Assembly: GCF_040954645.1 (NCBI RefSeq)
Contig: NC_092804.1
Location: 93,132,862 to 93,196,861 of the forward strand
Direction of reading: 5' to 3'
Source of the DNA: Diabrotica undecimpunctata
Lineage: Eukaryota; Arthropoda; Insecta; Coleoptera; Chrysomelidae
DNA length: 64,000 nucleotides
Of this stretch, positions 11,637 through 24,451 are shown piece after piece. Each line of letters begins with the position of its first letter. Position 1 is the first letter of the stretch. The position numbers and the translations under genes are program-made. The notes beneath the pieces are model-generated. The model was given only the letters and a program-made list of their open reading frames with translations, made no database searches and was not told where the DNA came from.

Positions 11637-13165
11637 ATTAAAAAGGAAGTTAGAAAAGATCTGAGACGATACAATACGATGGCAATAACTAGAGTAATAG
11701 AAGAAAACAAAAGCTTGAAAGTACTCAGACAGAACATGTCCATTGGAAGAAAGAACGTCCACAAATTAAGAAATGAACAGGGGCAAACCATTGAGGATAG
11801 AGTTCAAATTATGAACACGATAGAGAGTTTTTATAGACAACTATACAAAGAACAGCAATGTAACCGGAGTGGATCATTACCAAAGATAATCAATCAGGGA
11901 TCTGAAATTTTACCAGACGTAACACCCAATGAAGTTCGAAGGTCAGTGCAAGAAATGGAAAACAATAAGTCTCCCGGAGGCGATGAAATAGTGGTAGATG
12001 CCTTGAAAGTGGCTGGAAAAAGATTATGGCAGGTCCTTGCCAAACTATTCACTACATGTTTGCAGGAAGCAATAACACCAACCCAATGGTATAACGCAGA
12101 AATTATCATACTTCATAAAAAAGGGGATGCTACCGACCTCAGGAATTACAGGCCCATAAGTCTACTTTCACATATTTATAAACTATTTACAAAAATAATT
12201 ACGAAACGACTAGAAAATAAATTGGAATTTTATCAGCCCATAGAACAGGCGGGTTTTAGAAAAGGCTACGGAACAAACGATCACCTACTGGTAATAAAAA
12301 ATCTTATAGAAAAATGCACTGAATATAATAAACTTTATTATTTGTCGACTATGAAAAGGCATTCGACACCGTAAATCAACAAAAAATGTTGGAAGCCTTA
12401 ACAGAATGCCGAATTGACTATCGGTATATAAATATAATTAAACACATATACCAAAACGCAACAGCCAGTGTTAGAGTGGGTGATCATCAAACCCAGAAAT
12501 TCCCGATACAACGTGGAGTACGCCAGGGGGACACCATATCGCCGAAACTGTTCACTACGCTTTTGGAATATATATGTAAAAGGGCAAAACTGACCGACAA
12601 GGGCATAAACATAAACGGAGAAAAGCTTAGCCATCTAAGGTTTGCAGATGATCAGATGATGCAGAGCTCGGCAAGCTGAACCATATATTCAAATCGTCTG
12701 ATATACCAATATGCCTTAAAAAAAACGTTTAATCAGTGTGTTTTGCCAGTGTTAACTTACGGTGCGAAAACGTTGACCATGACAAGGAGAACAGTTCAAA
12801 AAATCCGTGTGTGTCAAAGGGCGATGGAGCGTGCTATGTTGGGCGTTTCACTACGAGACAAGATCCCAAATCGCCAGCTACGACAAAGAACAGGAGTGGC
12901 TGATGCAGTAGAGAGAGTAGCAACACTGAAATGGAACTGGGCAGGTCACGTGGCTCGAATGACAGATAATAGATGGACAAAGCGGATACTGGAATAGAGA
13001 CCAAGAGATGATGCCTACCGAAGCAGAGGTCGTCCACCAACACGTTGGACTGACGATCTAAAACGTTGTCATAGGAATTGGATGCAAGAGGCACAGGATC
13101 GAGATAGATGGAGAACTATGAGGGAGATCTATGTCCAGCAGTGGATAAGCGAAGATTGAATGATG

Positions 13166-13670
13166 ACGAAATATATATGCATGAGAGAACTGTGTCAACC
13201 AGTGTTCATTAAAGGTCAATGTACGCTTTTGCCAAGCAGCAGACCTTAAGTGAAATCGTAGGGGTAGTATCTATATTAATATTCGTTTAAAGTCAACCAG
13301 TGGGATCATCTCGTTAAATATCCAACAGCTAGAGACTGATATTTCTTTAAGTTATCCATTTAAAATCCTGTACCGTGGTTTACCACTATAATATATCAAT
13401 TTAATATTGCGAGGTCAACGATAGTTTTCGTTTATTAGTACTAATTAATAACTTTCTTTTATAATAGATAATTTTTTATTGAAAAAATATAAATGAGTTG
13501 TTACTGCACTGATTTATTTCGCTAGCCTAACCTGCTAATTATTTTCTATATCTTAGTAGAGTTTATCTTAGTCACTTATTTTCTCAGCAATCAAAACGAA
13601 GAGTATCTATATTTTAAATTCCTAGCGCTAACTGCATTTATATTATACTCTTTTGAGCGCATAACATTAA
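13166..13670. other. Intergenic AT-rich stretch, nothing recognised
   Basis: Follows the RTE 3' tail. No convincing ORF, repeat match in the window, or RNA fold was seen. Confidence 0.5.
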
Positions 13671-13745
13671 TCGGCCGTGGTGTCGCGTGTAGTATGCCGG
13701 TCTGGTAAATATTTCATATGGGTTCAAATCCTACCTCTGGAAGAC
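13671..13745 (+). repeat. tRNA-derived SINE head or decayed tRNA
   Basis: Contains an A-box-like stretch (tagtatgccgg) and, about 35 bp on, a B-box-like ggttcaaatcc followed by tacctctgg, the internal polymerase III promoter layout of tRNA-derived SINEs. The acceptor stem does not pair well, so this is not a functional tRNA. A second B-box-like ggttcgaaacc lies at about 13901-13911. Confidence 0.45.
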
Positions 13746-14036
13746 TTTTTCCTTCAATTTAAAAAGTTAATTAATTAAAAATAATATTGTGAGAATAAAT
13801 GGTTAATAGAAAATTAAATATTAAAGTTAAAATAGAATTGAAATTAAAAGATTACAAGTTGGCGCAATAACGTTATTGCATTTGGTTTCGGTCACGACTA
13901 AAGGTTCGAAACCATGCTAAGTTCCGCGTTGGCCGGTAACGCAGATCCAATGCTTACCGACATTGGCGCTGTGTCTGGGTCTGTGACGTCGCATGCGCAG
14001 TGTGTCTGTCTGGTTTGGGTGGCCCATATTCTACTA

Positions 14037-14128
14037 CGTCTGCATAGTTTCGTTACCCTTCTCAACCTGACTTGAATTCCCCTCGACTTCAATCTAATAC
14101 CGGCAAGGGCTACCGTTTCCCTTACCTC
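14037..14128. repeat. 92-bp dispersed repeat, copy 1
   Basis: Starts cgtctgcatagtttcgttac and ends cgtttcccttacctc. It matches 16281-16372 with about ten substitutions and no length change, in the same orientation. Neither copy has recognisable coding content; flanks differ, so the unit is a discrete dispersed module. Confidence 0.7.
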
Positions 14129-14357
14129 AAAAGGGTACATGAAATAACCTGCTCTTGTTCCGAAAACTAAATGAGACTGCTAGACAAAACTAAACAGCAT
14201 CTCCTGATCACAAATATTAAACTTGTGGTCATTCAGATACAAGAAAGGAAAACACAAAACACAACAATCTACTACTGAGACTACGATTGGTCGAATCTTC
14301 TCTACGACTATTTCTCGTTCATAACCTCTAACTAATCCGTGGCATAAAATACACCAT

Positions 14358-14595
14358 CTTCTTCTTCTTTAGGTACCGTCTCCTCTAAGGAGGTTGGTAA
14401 TGATCACAGCTATTTTCACTTTTGAGATTGCAGCTCTGAACAAGTCGACGGAACTGCAATTATACCACTTTCTCAGATTGTTGAGCCAGGAGATGCGTCT
14501 TCTCCCAATACTTCATTTTCCCTGTATTTTTCCCTGCATTATGGTTTGTAGCAACACATATTTATCCCCTCTCATAACGTGGCCGAGATCACCAT
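14358..14595 (-). pseudogene. RTE-type LINE 3' fragment
   Basis: On the minus strand this encodes the degraded C-terminal end of an RTE protein, parallel in layout to 33130-33360 (the region ending in a LFRAA...RIAM block). The left edge is ttcttcttcttt, i.e. a (GAAGAA)n tail on the element strand, the same tail as the copy at 33130. Confidence 0.65.
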
Positions 14596-14599
14596 CAGA

Positions 14600-15465
14600 G
14601 ATGGTTAATTACGCACATAGGACAAAACACAACTATACTCATCAGCTCAAACAAAAGTCACTCTAAACAATACAAACATTTACTCAAAATGACCGAACAA
14701 ACAATTATTCTGTAAAATCTGTGAAATCAATTAAAAATAAATACAACAATAACATTATTATTTGTTACTGTTAATAACTTTTAAAATTCATTTTAATATC
14801 AAAACATCATTTAAAATTCATATTTAAATATTCAATCTCAAATATTTGCTTTCATTACCAAATACACATAAAATTTACAATATAAACATTTCTACAGTGC
14901 ATTAAATAAAAAAACATCAATACATATGTAAATATACATTACATAAATTACTGTTTGTGAGACACTGGGGCACTATTCAAAAGAGGGGTTTCATATAAAT
15001 GGCAGAAAACTAGGGAACAATTGAAAAATATATGGCTTGGGGGAAAGGAATCTGTCTTACTTTGTTAAGACAACTTATAGGCAAATGAAATGAAAATTGA
15101 TGACACTTTGGCATCAAATACAGGAATATTCAAAAGCTAACAAATGCCAGCCACGTTGGGCGTCAATTTGAAACGAAATATTTTACCTACCACATAGGTT
15201 AAATTATAGGGGTTTAGAAATTGGAACATAAGTTACTGGGGTGGAGATAGGGCAAGCAAAATAAACGATACTGTGCGAACGGAACTCAGGGCTTATTTGG
15301 AGAACTGGGTCGTGGACAAGTGAATGGCAAGGGGTTGGATTGGGGCAACTACAAAATGAAACAAAAAGAGGGAACTTACATAAATCTCCTGGACAAATGG
15401 GCACATAAAAACAACAAGAAAGACCTCTAGCTATTTGAAATGGGACGCCGCTTCGAGAAAACTTT
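14600..15465. other. AT-rich region, no gene recognised
   Basis: No conserved motif found. The part at 14940-15420 is less AT-rich, but its longest minus-strand frame (15204-15404) shows no family signature. Confidence 0.5.
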
Positions 15466-15538
15466 AAAATTTATTAAAATCCTTTGTAAAAGGTATTATT
15501 TAAATATATACCTTTTACAAAGGATTTTAATAAATTTT
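15466..15538. repeat. Perfect 31-bp inverted repeat (hairpin)
   Basis: Bases 15466-15496 are the exact reverse complement of 15508-15538 around an 11-nt AT loop (tatttaaatat). The stem reads aaaatttattaaaatccttt and onward. It may be a tiny foldback insertion; no flanking duplication was identified. Confidence 0.8.
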
Positions 15539-15539
15539 T

Positions 15540-16280
15540 TAATATATGGTATACAGCCAACTACAGGAACGTAGATTCCTTGTGGGTTAGAAGACTTTTC
15601 TAAAATAAATAATCAAATTGGTTGGAGAAATAAATTAAACATTTATTGTTGTATCACTACAAAAAGTTACAAAAATATAGATGGCACAAAAATACTATAA
15701 TAATAGTTACAAAGATTTATATCAAAAATAACAAAGAAAACTTACATGTCATCCGTTCACAAACTTTGTTTTACAAGTGGGAGTTGCGACAAAAATTACA
15801 AAAATAGTTACTGGACTATAAACATGTGGCCAAAATAATTTATTGCAAATAAAAAATTATCTTTTTAAATAATGAAAGCAATTATTATTAAAAAAAATGT
15901 CTGTCTTTACTTTGAAATTTAAAACAAAACAAAAAGATACCTCGATTTTCACTAAATTTCACTATGCATAATGTCTGGGGTCGGGAACTGGAGCTATTAA
16001 AATTCCTGTCACTCGAACAAAAACAAAAAACTACATCTCCATACTATTTTCCATACTATGAAAAATGTTCTAAAACGGCTTCTTTATTAGGACATTAAAG
16101 TTTGAGGTTGAAACTGGCACATTCTTTTATCTTGTGTAATCGCCGTGTTACAAATATCTCATAATGAGAAACGGCATACAACAAAAGCTAGTGATTACTC
16201 TTATTTAAACAGATCATTACTTTGAGTAAAAATCACTTTTCTAACAAATTTGCCGGTTTTTCTTGACCAACTCACTACAG
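15540..16280. other. AT-rich region, no gene recognised
   Basis: No coding or repeat feature could be supported in this stretch. Confidence 0.5.
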
Positions 16281-16372
16281 CGTGTGCATAGTTTCGTTAT
16301 CCTTCTCAACTTGACTTGAATTCCCCTCGACCTCACTCTAATACCAGCAAGGGCTACCGTTTCCCTTACCTC
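16281..16372. repeat. 92-bp dispersed repeat, copy 2
   Basis: Same unit as 14037-14128, same orientation, beginning cgtgtgcatagtttcgttat and ending cgtttcccttacctc. Confidence 0.7.
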
Positions 16373-16669
16373 TCCACCAGTTCTTGTCATTAAAAAAAAA
16401 ACAAAATTCTTGTTTAAAACAGGCCTCAACTATCTCGCAAAGTGACCTTGAAACGAACTACTTTTAAATTCGTAGAAATAACACGTAATATATTGATAAT
16501 TTTAACGTTATAGTTATAACCGGAATTTGGAAATCTTTTCTTGTACCTCACAATGTAAACAGAGAATTGGCGGATTTGAATGTAAATAAAGACAACAAGA
16601 TTTATAGATAGCCCATGAGTTATTAATTTTTATACTTGCATATCAATATTTTAAGTAATTTCAATATGC

Positions 16670-19511
16670 TACCAAGTAAAAGGAAAGGATGCGCCTAGAA
16701 AAATTAAACAGTATAATAAAATATGCACCTGGAACGTTAAGACCATGTACGAAGCAGGCAAAATTTATAATGCCATCCATGAAATGGAAAGACTGAATAT
16801 CGATATAATGGGCATCAGTGAAATGCGATGGCCTGACGCCGGAAAATGTCAAATAAAAGAGCACCAAATATATTACTCTGGAAATACAGAAGGTCAACAT
16901 AAGCATGGCGTCGGAATAATTTTAAATAAACAAATAAGTTACGAATTTTGTTCCAATATCCGAGAGAATCATGCTCATTCAATTGGATTTATTTCCAGCA
17001 AAAACCAACATAATCCAAATATACGTACCCACAGCAGACAAATCTGACGAAGTAATAGAGGCTTTTTACTACGATTTAAGGAAAGTCCTAAGTAAGTTAA
17101 AAACCAATGAAGTAACGCTAGTTATGGGTGACTTTAATGCCAAAATCGGTAAGGGTAGTTATGGTGAAGTAGTAGGTTCATGGGGTCTGGGTGAGCGAAA
17201 TGAGAGAAGAGAACGCCTACTCACATTTGCTACGGGAGAAGAGTTGGTAATCACCAATACACTCTTCAAATTACCACACAGAAGTTTGTACACATGGCGC
17301 TCACCCAGTGACACGCCAAAAAACATCATAAGAAACCAGATTGACTATATTTTATTAATTAAAAGATTCAAAAACTCAATAACATCAGTGAAAATCTACC
17401 CTGGTGCAGATATTAAGTCAGACCATAACCCACTTGTCGCTAAGTTTCGTCTGAAATTTAAAAAAATCCACACCTAATCCTATAAGATACGATCTCAAAC
17501 AACTAAGAGATGATGACATAAAGCAAGAAGTAAGGGAATATCTGAAGAACAGCATATCTAAGTCAAAAGTATTTAATATGTTGACACAGAAATAAACCAC
17601 TTAGAAAACATTGGGAAGGAAATATTAGACCAATACCTGCGACCGAAAAAGACAGAAAAGAAAAAACCATGGATGACCGACGGTACATTACAGATGATGG
17701 ACAGAAGAAGAGAATCCAAGCGAAAAGACTACGTTGCATATCAATTTCTAGACAAAGAGATAAAAAAAGCTGCCAGAGAAGCTAAAAATAAAAATCTGGA
17801 AGAACAGTGTGAAAAAATTGAGATATTGGAACGTAAACACGATTCGTTCAATCTCCACAAAGAGATCAAAGAAGCAGCAGGCATGTATAAATCAAAAAGG
17901 CCGGGACACTTAACAGACGCTCAAGGAAATCCAATAGTTGATATTGAAGAAACAAAAACAACATGGATGAACTATGTGACAACAACATTTGAAGACGATA
18001 GGAATGTCACCATCACACAAAATAAAAATGACGATACCGGACCACCTATTCTCGAAGCGGAAGTAGAAGCTGCTATAAAGAACATTAAGGAGGGAAAAGC
18101 CGCAGGACCAAACGAGTTCTACTCAGAATTTTTGAAAATTATGGATAAAGACGAAGTAAAAAGACTTACCTTGATCTTCAACAATATATACCAAAGTGGA
18201 AAAATACCTCAACAGTGGCTAAGATCAACTTTTATAACAATCCCTAAAAAACCCAATGCCAAAAAATGTGAAGATTATCGAATAATAAGCCTTATGAGCC
18301 ATCTATTGAAAACCTTTTTTAAAAATTATTCATAAAAGAATATATAAAAAGTGTGAAGAACACATGACAAACACACAATTCGGCTTCAGGGATGCATTGG
18401 GTACTCGAGAGGCACTTTTCGCAATACAAGTTCTCTTTCAATGATGTAAAGACGTGAATTATGATACATATGTATGTTTTGTTGATTACCAGAAAGCGTT
18501 CGATAGAATAAAACGAACTGATGAAAATATTAAATTTAATTGGTCTAGACAGCAGAGATTGCCGTATAATAAACAATATCTATTACGAACAAACTGCAGC
18601 TGTTAGAGTTAAGGAACAGTTAACAAACGACATAAAGATAAAAAGAGGTGTGCGATAGGGATGTATATTGTCCGCATTATTGTTCAATACATATTAAGAG
18701 CACATTATGGACCTAGCGCTAACGGAGATAGACGAAGGAATACTTATAAACGGAGAACGATTGAATAACATAAGATACGTACTGTCATTTTTGCAGACAG
18801 TCTTAAAGGTCGGCAGACACTTGTCTTCAGGGTGGCAGAAGTAAGTAGCAGGTTTGGGCTTGATTTTAACATAAAAAAAACCAAATACATGGTTATAAGC
18901 AAAAATAGGATACCACCTGGTCAATTACTAGTTAACCAACAACCTATAACACAAATCACCAACCTTTGGTTATCTGGGTACAAACTTAAATGAACAGTGG
19001 GACCAATCGACGGAAATTAAGATAAGGATCGAGAGGGCAAGATTAGCTTTTGTCAAAATGAAAAAAATCTTTAACAGCCGCAATATAAAATTGGGAATAA
19101 AAGTTCGTTTACTAAAATGCTACGTCATGGACCTTAACTGAAGCATCACTTAAGAGACTCGAAGCATTTGAGATGTGGTGCTATAGACGCATGTTCAGGA
19201 TTTCCTGGATAAACAGAGTTACCAACGAAGAAGTACTACATAGAATGGGTAAAGAGCGCGAACTAGTCATAACCATAAAACGTCGCAAACTAGAATACCT
19301 GGGCCATATAATGTCCAATGAACAACGATACAACCTACTTCGGACCATACTTCAAAGTAAAGTGCATGGGAAAAGAGGTCCAGGACGAAGAAGAATATCC
19401 TGGCTGCATAACCTGCGAAAATGGTTTAACTTAACCACTACCGGACTTTTCAGGGCAGCAGTCAACAAAGTCAGAATAGCCATGTTAGTGTCCAACATCC
19501 GTAACGGATAG
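16670..19511 (+). pseudogene. Near full-length RTE-type LINE, frame-shifted
   Basis: Domain order is almost complete. The endonuclease starts at CTWNVKTMYEAGK (about 16710), then ISEMRWP, then after a +1 break GDFNAKIG, LYTWRSP, RNQIDYI and SDHNPLVA (to 17477). The linker and RT blocks follow at 17673-18335 (AAGPNEFYSEFLK, a diverged RIISLMSHLLK), then FGFRDALGTREALFA and FVDYQKAFD-like text with stops (18370-18500), a damaged RGVRxGC block (about 18645) and a C-terminal domain at 19173-19511 (MWCYRRMFRISW, YLGHIMSNE, GRRRISWLHNLR, LFRAAVNKVRIAML). The catalytic YADD block cannot be found cleanly near 18780. The copy is dead but retains the family's full architecture. The 3' edge touches a BEL/Pao fragment. 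Confidence 0.9.
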
Positions 19512-19528
19512 GCATCATAAGAAGAAAC

Positions 19529-21525
19529 ATGCTACAAAGTATACCTAGATGTCTCTTTTTAAGTCAAGAAATCACTGATGTTGAGATTCACTCATTCTCA
19601 GATGCAAGTTTAAAGGCTTATGGAGCTTATATCTACTTACGTGTGATCTATAAAGCAGAACAGGTGTCTTGTTCTCTTTTAGCATCTAAAAGTCGCATTG
19701 CTCTGCTAAAACCTTGACCCTTCCAAGATTGGAACCCATGGGTGCGCTATTGTGTAGTAAACTCACAGCAAATATTTCTACCACCGCTAACGAAAAATTA
19801 TCTCAATTAGACTATAAATATGTGGTCGGATTCAGAAATTGTTCTCGCTTGGCTTCGTTCACATCCTTCTCGTTGGACCCAATTTGTAGCAAATAGGGTT
19901 GCATAAATTTTAGATAATTCCCCTAATGCTCACTTGAGGCACGTACGATTCAAAGAGAATCCTGCCGACATACTCTTCCGAGGAATGCTATCCTCTGAAA
20001 TATTAAACTCTTTCTTATGGTTTCATGGTCCTCCATTTTTAAATCAATTTCGGTTGGATTTATTGAAATACAATCCAAAGGGTTGTATCTCTAAGTTGCC
20101 TGAAGAAAGGGAAGTCATTCTCTACGCTCGAAATGATCAAATAGATTTTTTCACCTCACTTTCTGGTAGGTTCTTCAATTTTTCAAAGTTTTTAAGAACT
20201 TTAGCCTGCATGTTTAGACTTGTTAATAATGCTAAACCGCTTTCTCGCAAATTAACTGATACCCTTGAAGTCAGCGAACTTCAAAACGCTGAACTTAAGG
20301 TTATTAAGATGCTCCAGTATTCCAACTTCTCGAGTGAGATTTCTGAGCTTAAGAAAGGTAAAACTCTATCTAATAAGTGTCTTTCACCCCTAAATCTCTT
20401 TTTGGATGAGAATGAAATGCTCCAGATGGAAACTCAGACGTTACCTTTGATCAAAGATACCCTCTTCTTCCCTCAAAAAATCGTGTAGTTCGTCTTATTC
20501 TCCACAGAGAACATGTCAGACTCAGGTTTTCAAAATACTTTGTCCCAAATTCGTCTTAAATATTGGTCTTTAAATGGACTACGTGAAGTTAAAAAGATCA
20601 TTCACCAATGTATCGTTTGTTTTAAGTTTCGTTCTAAACGCGCTACCCAGATTATGGCAGATGTACCAAAAGAACGTTTACCTTTAAGAACTAGAAACTC
20701 CTCTCGAGTATTCACTCCCTTTCAGATCCAACCTTCGCAAGGCTCCTTTAATAAAATCGTATACTGCTCTGTTTGTTTACTTGTCGAGTCGAGCTGTTCA
20801 TATTGAAGTCATTTCCGGCCTCTCTACAGAGACGTCCCTTCTCGCTCTAAAAAGCTTTATTAGCCGTAGAGGTCTTCCTTAGACAATATTCATTGACAAC
20901 GCTATGAACTTTCTTGGTGCTAGGAACCAGCTGTTTGAACTCATAAGTTTTTAAAGGAAAAGGAAAGCTCCCGTTCTATTAAATAGCTCCCGTTCTAGCG
21001 CAAAGCATTATATGCGTAGGCTCCTGGACAATCTTAAGCTTACGTTCGAAGAATTCACCACAGTTCTCGTTCAAATTGAAGCTGTGCTCAATTCCCGGCA
21101 TCTTTGCTCCCTTTCAAATGACCCCTCTGACTTTACTTATCTTACTCCTGGACACTTCTTGATTGGACAATCTCTCACCTCATTTCCGAAAAAGATGTGA
21201 TCCACATTCTCCAAAACAGAATAAATTTATAGCAACATTTGTCCAAACTCCAACAAGTGTTTTGGACAAAATGGTCTATCGACTATTTGAACAGGCTTCA
21301 AAATCGCCCTAAATGGTTTCTCCCGCATAAGAACCTAGAACCCAACGATCTCGTCTTGTTGATTGAAGACAACACTTCTCCTCTTTATTGGGTACTAGCA
21401 AGAGTGCTTAAGGTCTTTCCCGGAAAAGATGGGTGAGTAAGAATTGCCTCGGTCAAAACTAAAGATGGAGTCTTCAAACGCTCTATTACCAAATTGTATC
21501 CTCTACCCAATGACGATTTAAATTA
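19529..21525 (+). pseudogene. BEL/Pao LTR retrotransposon, 3' part of Pol
   Basis: Begins inside the RNase H region (VEIHSFSDASLKAYGAYIY, typical of BEL/Pao) and continues through the linker (RHVRFKENPADILFRGM) to the integrase zinc-binding part (QCIVCFKFRSKRATQIM) and the damaged integrase core. A late segment, [27 protein letters not shown] (21100-21180), is characteristic of BEL/Pao. The C-terminus (21239-21525) ends DDLN-stop. Numerous stops and frame changes are present; protease, RT and gag are missing upstream. Confidence 0.88.
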
Positions 21526-21618
21526 AGTTAGTATAAGATAATAATTGTAGTATATTTTCTTTTTCTTATGCTCTCTTGTCATAATATGATCTGTTTATTT
21601 GTGTTAAAGCCAGCGCTT

Positions 21619-21870
21619 CAACGGGGGCGAGTGTGTTGTAAAAACAACAAGTTATATTAAATTTTTTTTTTATAATAAACACCTACTGTGTTTATACCAT
21701 TGGAATCTGGTCAAAGCTGACCAATTATCAATTTTTATCTGTCTTAATTTACTAAAGGATGCATTCTAAGAGCTTACCCTATGGCGTCCTCTTATTTTAT
21801 CTAACAGCTATGCACTAATACCTAACATGCAAATTCACAACACAGCACTATGCTCTGCTTTTACACTAAT
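21619..21870 (+). other. Putative polypurine tract and 3' LTR of the BEL/Pao copy
   Basis: A purine-rich cgggggcgagtg sits just before tgttgtaaaaacaacaag, a plausible LTR start (TG). No 5' LTR is present in the window to compare, so the LTR end is not known. The Jockey-type LINE begins at about 21877. Confidence 0.45.
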
Positions 21871-21876
21871 TACACT

Positions 21877-24451
21877 TTACACTAACTCAAATGGTTTTGT
21901 TCGTTTGAGTCTTCTTTCTGACCCAGTATTATCGAGGAGCTGGATGGCCTCGATGTTTATGTGTTTATGGAGCCGTTGTTCGTGACTACCTGCCATCTTC
22001 TTGATAATTTTATTTACATCTTCCATCTCAAGGTCCTTGTGGAGGTCGACATTTCTGATGTACCAAGGAGCATCAACGATGTTCCTTAGTACTTTATTCT
22101 GGAATGGATGATCTGGATATTACTACATCCATACTGTCTCAGTATTTGCTTGTATATAAGTTGTTTATTATGTGTGGACAAAACTGAATTTCTTCCCATC
22201 AGCCAATACATTTTTATGTAACGGATACCTAGTTCCCCCCTTTTCTTTTTGATATGGGCTTTCCAGCGAAGCTTTGCATCAAGTGTGATACCCAAGTATT
22301 TTGCAGTAGATGCGTGCGGTATTTGCGCATCATTTATTCTAATTGGAATGTTTTGGATTTTTTTGTTTGTAAAATTAACATGAATTGATTTAGACTCGTT
22401 TAGTTTGATTTTCCATTTTTTTGTCCACTTATGGACTTTATCTATTGACAACTGTAATTTTTCTGCTGCTTCTTCACTGGTATACCTACTGCTAGAATGG
22501 CAGTATCATCTGCAAATGTGGCTAGAGCATCATTTTCTAGTTCAGGTATGTCACATGTGTATAACAGGCAGAGGACCGGACCTAACACTTACTTGAGGGA
22601 CTCCTGCTTTAATTTCTTTTAAATCTGTGTAAACGTTTTCTTGTTTGATTCTGAAGTATCTGTCAGATATGTATGACAGTAGAATTTCTGAATAATGTCT
22701 AGGCATAAAGGATTTCAGTTTATACAGTAAACCTTCATGCCATACTTTATCGAATGGCTTAGCTACGTCTAAAAATATTGTAGAGCAGGCTTTCTTTTCC
22801 TCTAACGATTTCTTAATTATTTTAATAATTCAAATTCCAAATTGGTGGTTTGGAATCAGTTTTTTCTCTTCTATTATCGGTTTCATTCTTTTTAGCAAGA
22901 GTTTCTCGAACAGCTTGACATTACTGGTAAGAGTGATATTGGCCTATAAGACGAGACTTCTGTTGGTGATTTCCCTGGTTTTGGTATCATTATTACCTCA
23001 GCTGTTTTTCATAAATTTGAGACATATCTTAATCTAAAAGCAGCATTAATTAGGTTGGTCAATTTTACTATGGCTTTGCGAGGCAGGTTTTTTAGTAATT
23101 CTCCAGTAATTAGATCGTATCCTGGGGATTTCTTCAGATTTATGTTTTCTTTTATTTCATCAACTACTTCTTTTGGGGATGTTGGTCTGATTGTCTCTTC
23201 TATCTGATTAGGCTCTATCCATAATTGATCATTAATTTGGTCTTCATGTGGTTTGAATGTATTTTCTAAATATGTGGCAAATCTCTCTGCATCTTGCTTA
23301 TTACTCCTGGCCCAACTACCATCTTCCAGTTTAATGGATGGAGAATAGATTACTGGTCTTTTTAGCCTTTTCGTTGCTTTCCATAGGGAGTATTCAGTGC
23401 TGCTATCATCCGTCAATTCTCTCAGGAAAGAACTAATTGATTCATTTTTTATATTTTGAATCTTTTTTTTAAGCTTTTGAGTTGCATTGTTCAGATTCGT
23501 TTTATCTTGAGGAGCTCTGGTTTGTTGCCATCTCCTTCTTAGTTTTCTTTTCTCTTTAATTATCTTTTTAATTTCCTTCGGATAGTTGTTTCCTTTTACT
23601 TTTGATACTTGAATCGGAGTGTTTTCCCATGCTGATTTTTGTATATTTCGAACAAACAACTCTACTTCCTCATCTAGTTGTTCAGATGTTTTTAATTGTA
23701 CAGATAATTCAATTTTTTTCTTCAAGGGTTGATTTAAATCTTTCCCAGTCTGTTAATTTGTTGGTTAATATTGGATAACACTCCTTTCTAATAATCGTGT
23801 CACTCAATGTGAGTATTATGGGTGAATGGTCTGAGTTCATATCCCAACAATCATCAATATCTACATAATTGGCTGAGATATTTTTAATAATGAAAAAGTC
23901 AATTAAGTCCGGTATCTTGTTCCGATCACTTGGCCAATGCGTCGGTCTACCCGTTGATATTGGTTCACATTTCTGTTCTTTCATAGCTGCCATCAACTCG
24001 TTCCCTTTTGGTGTTGTCAATCTTGATCCCCATTGAGTGTGCTTTGCATTAAAGTCACCTCCAATGATATATCTTTTTCCCATACTCTTCAGATATTCTT
24101 CATACTGTTCTTTTTTAATGGAATGCTTAGGGGGGCTATAAATTGAACTTATAGTAATTTCGCAATTAGTTTTGAGCTTGACACATACTGTGGTTGCTTG
24201 TATGTGTTCAGTTTCATATTTTAGCTCCTCATAATGCTGAATATTATTTTTTATTATTGTCCTGCATTGTCAGGATGTATAGTGTGGTCTGTCTTGTATC
24301 CTCTAAATTTTATGAAATATTGTTTAGTGAAATGTGTTTCGGATATGAGACACAAGTCAACTTCTTCTATGTCTAGGACTGCTTGTAGCTCATTTTGATG
24401 TGGTAGCAGTTCATTAGCATTCCATTCCATGATCCGTAATTGCTTAGCCAT
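21877..24451 (-). pseudogene. Jockey-type LINE ORF2 (endonuclease + reverse transcriptase)
   Basis: Minus strand. ORF2 starts at 24451 (MAKQLRIMEWNANEL) with the endonuclease; after a frame break it continues at 24083-23709 with GGDFNAKHTQWG and MNSDHSPIIL. The linker and early RT are at 23725-23009 (KKSPGYDLITGELLKNLP). The RT core between 22990 and 22460 is frame-shifted and partly lost. The thumb and C-terminus lie at 22451-22086 (KIKLNESKSIHVNFT, KYLGITLDAKLRWKAHI) and 22080-21877, where another frame gives RNVDLHKDLEMEDVNKII. It is 3'-complete but inactive. Confidence 0.9.

Larger units (their letters stand above)
10401..13165 (+). pseudogene. 5'-truncated RTE-type LINE, split by a 1-kb insertion
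   Basis: Coding remains in order: charged linker (10401-10622); after the insertion, 11649-12374 with linker and RT domain (NNKSPGGDEIVVDALK, NYRPISLLSHIYKLF, QAGFRKGYGTNDH); 12386-12679 with RRGVRQGDTISPKLF, GININGEKLSHLRFADD; then a deletion of the rest of the RT core; and 12743-13159 with the RTE C-terminal domain (LTYGAKTLTMT, WAGHVARM, RGRPPTRWTDDL, NWMQEAQDRDRWR). A frameshift near 12350 and the deletion near 12660-12700 kill it. No endonuclease is present upstream. The 3' end is a tgatgatgac-type tail at about 13160. Confidence 0.9.
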
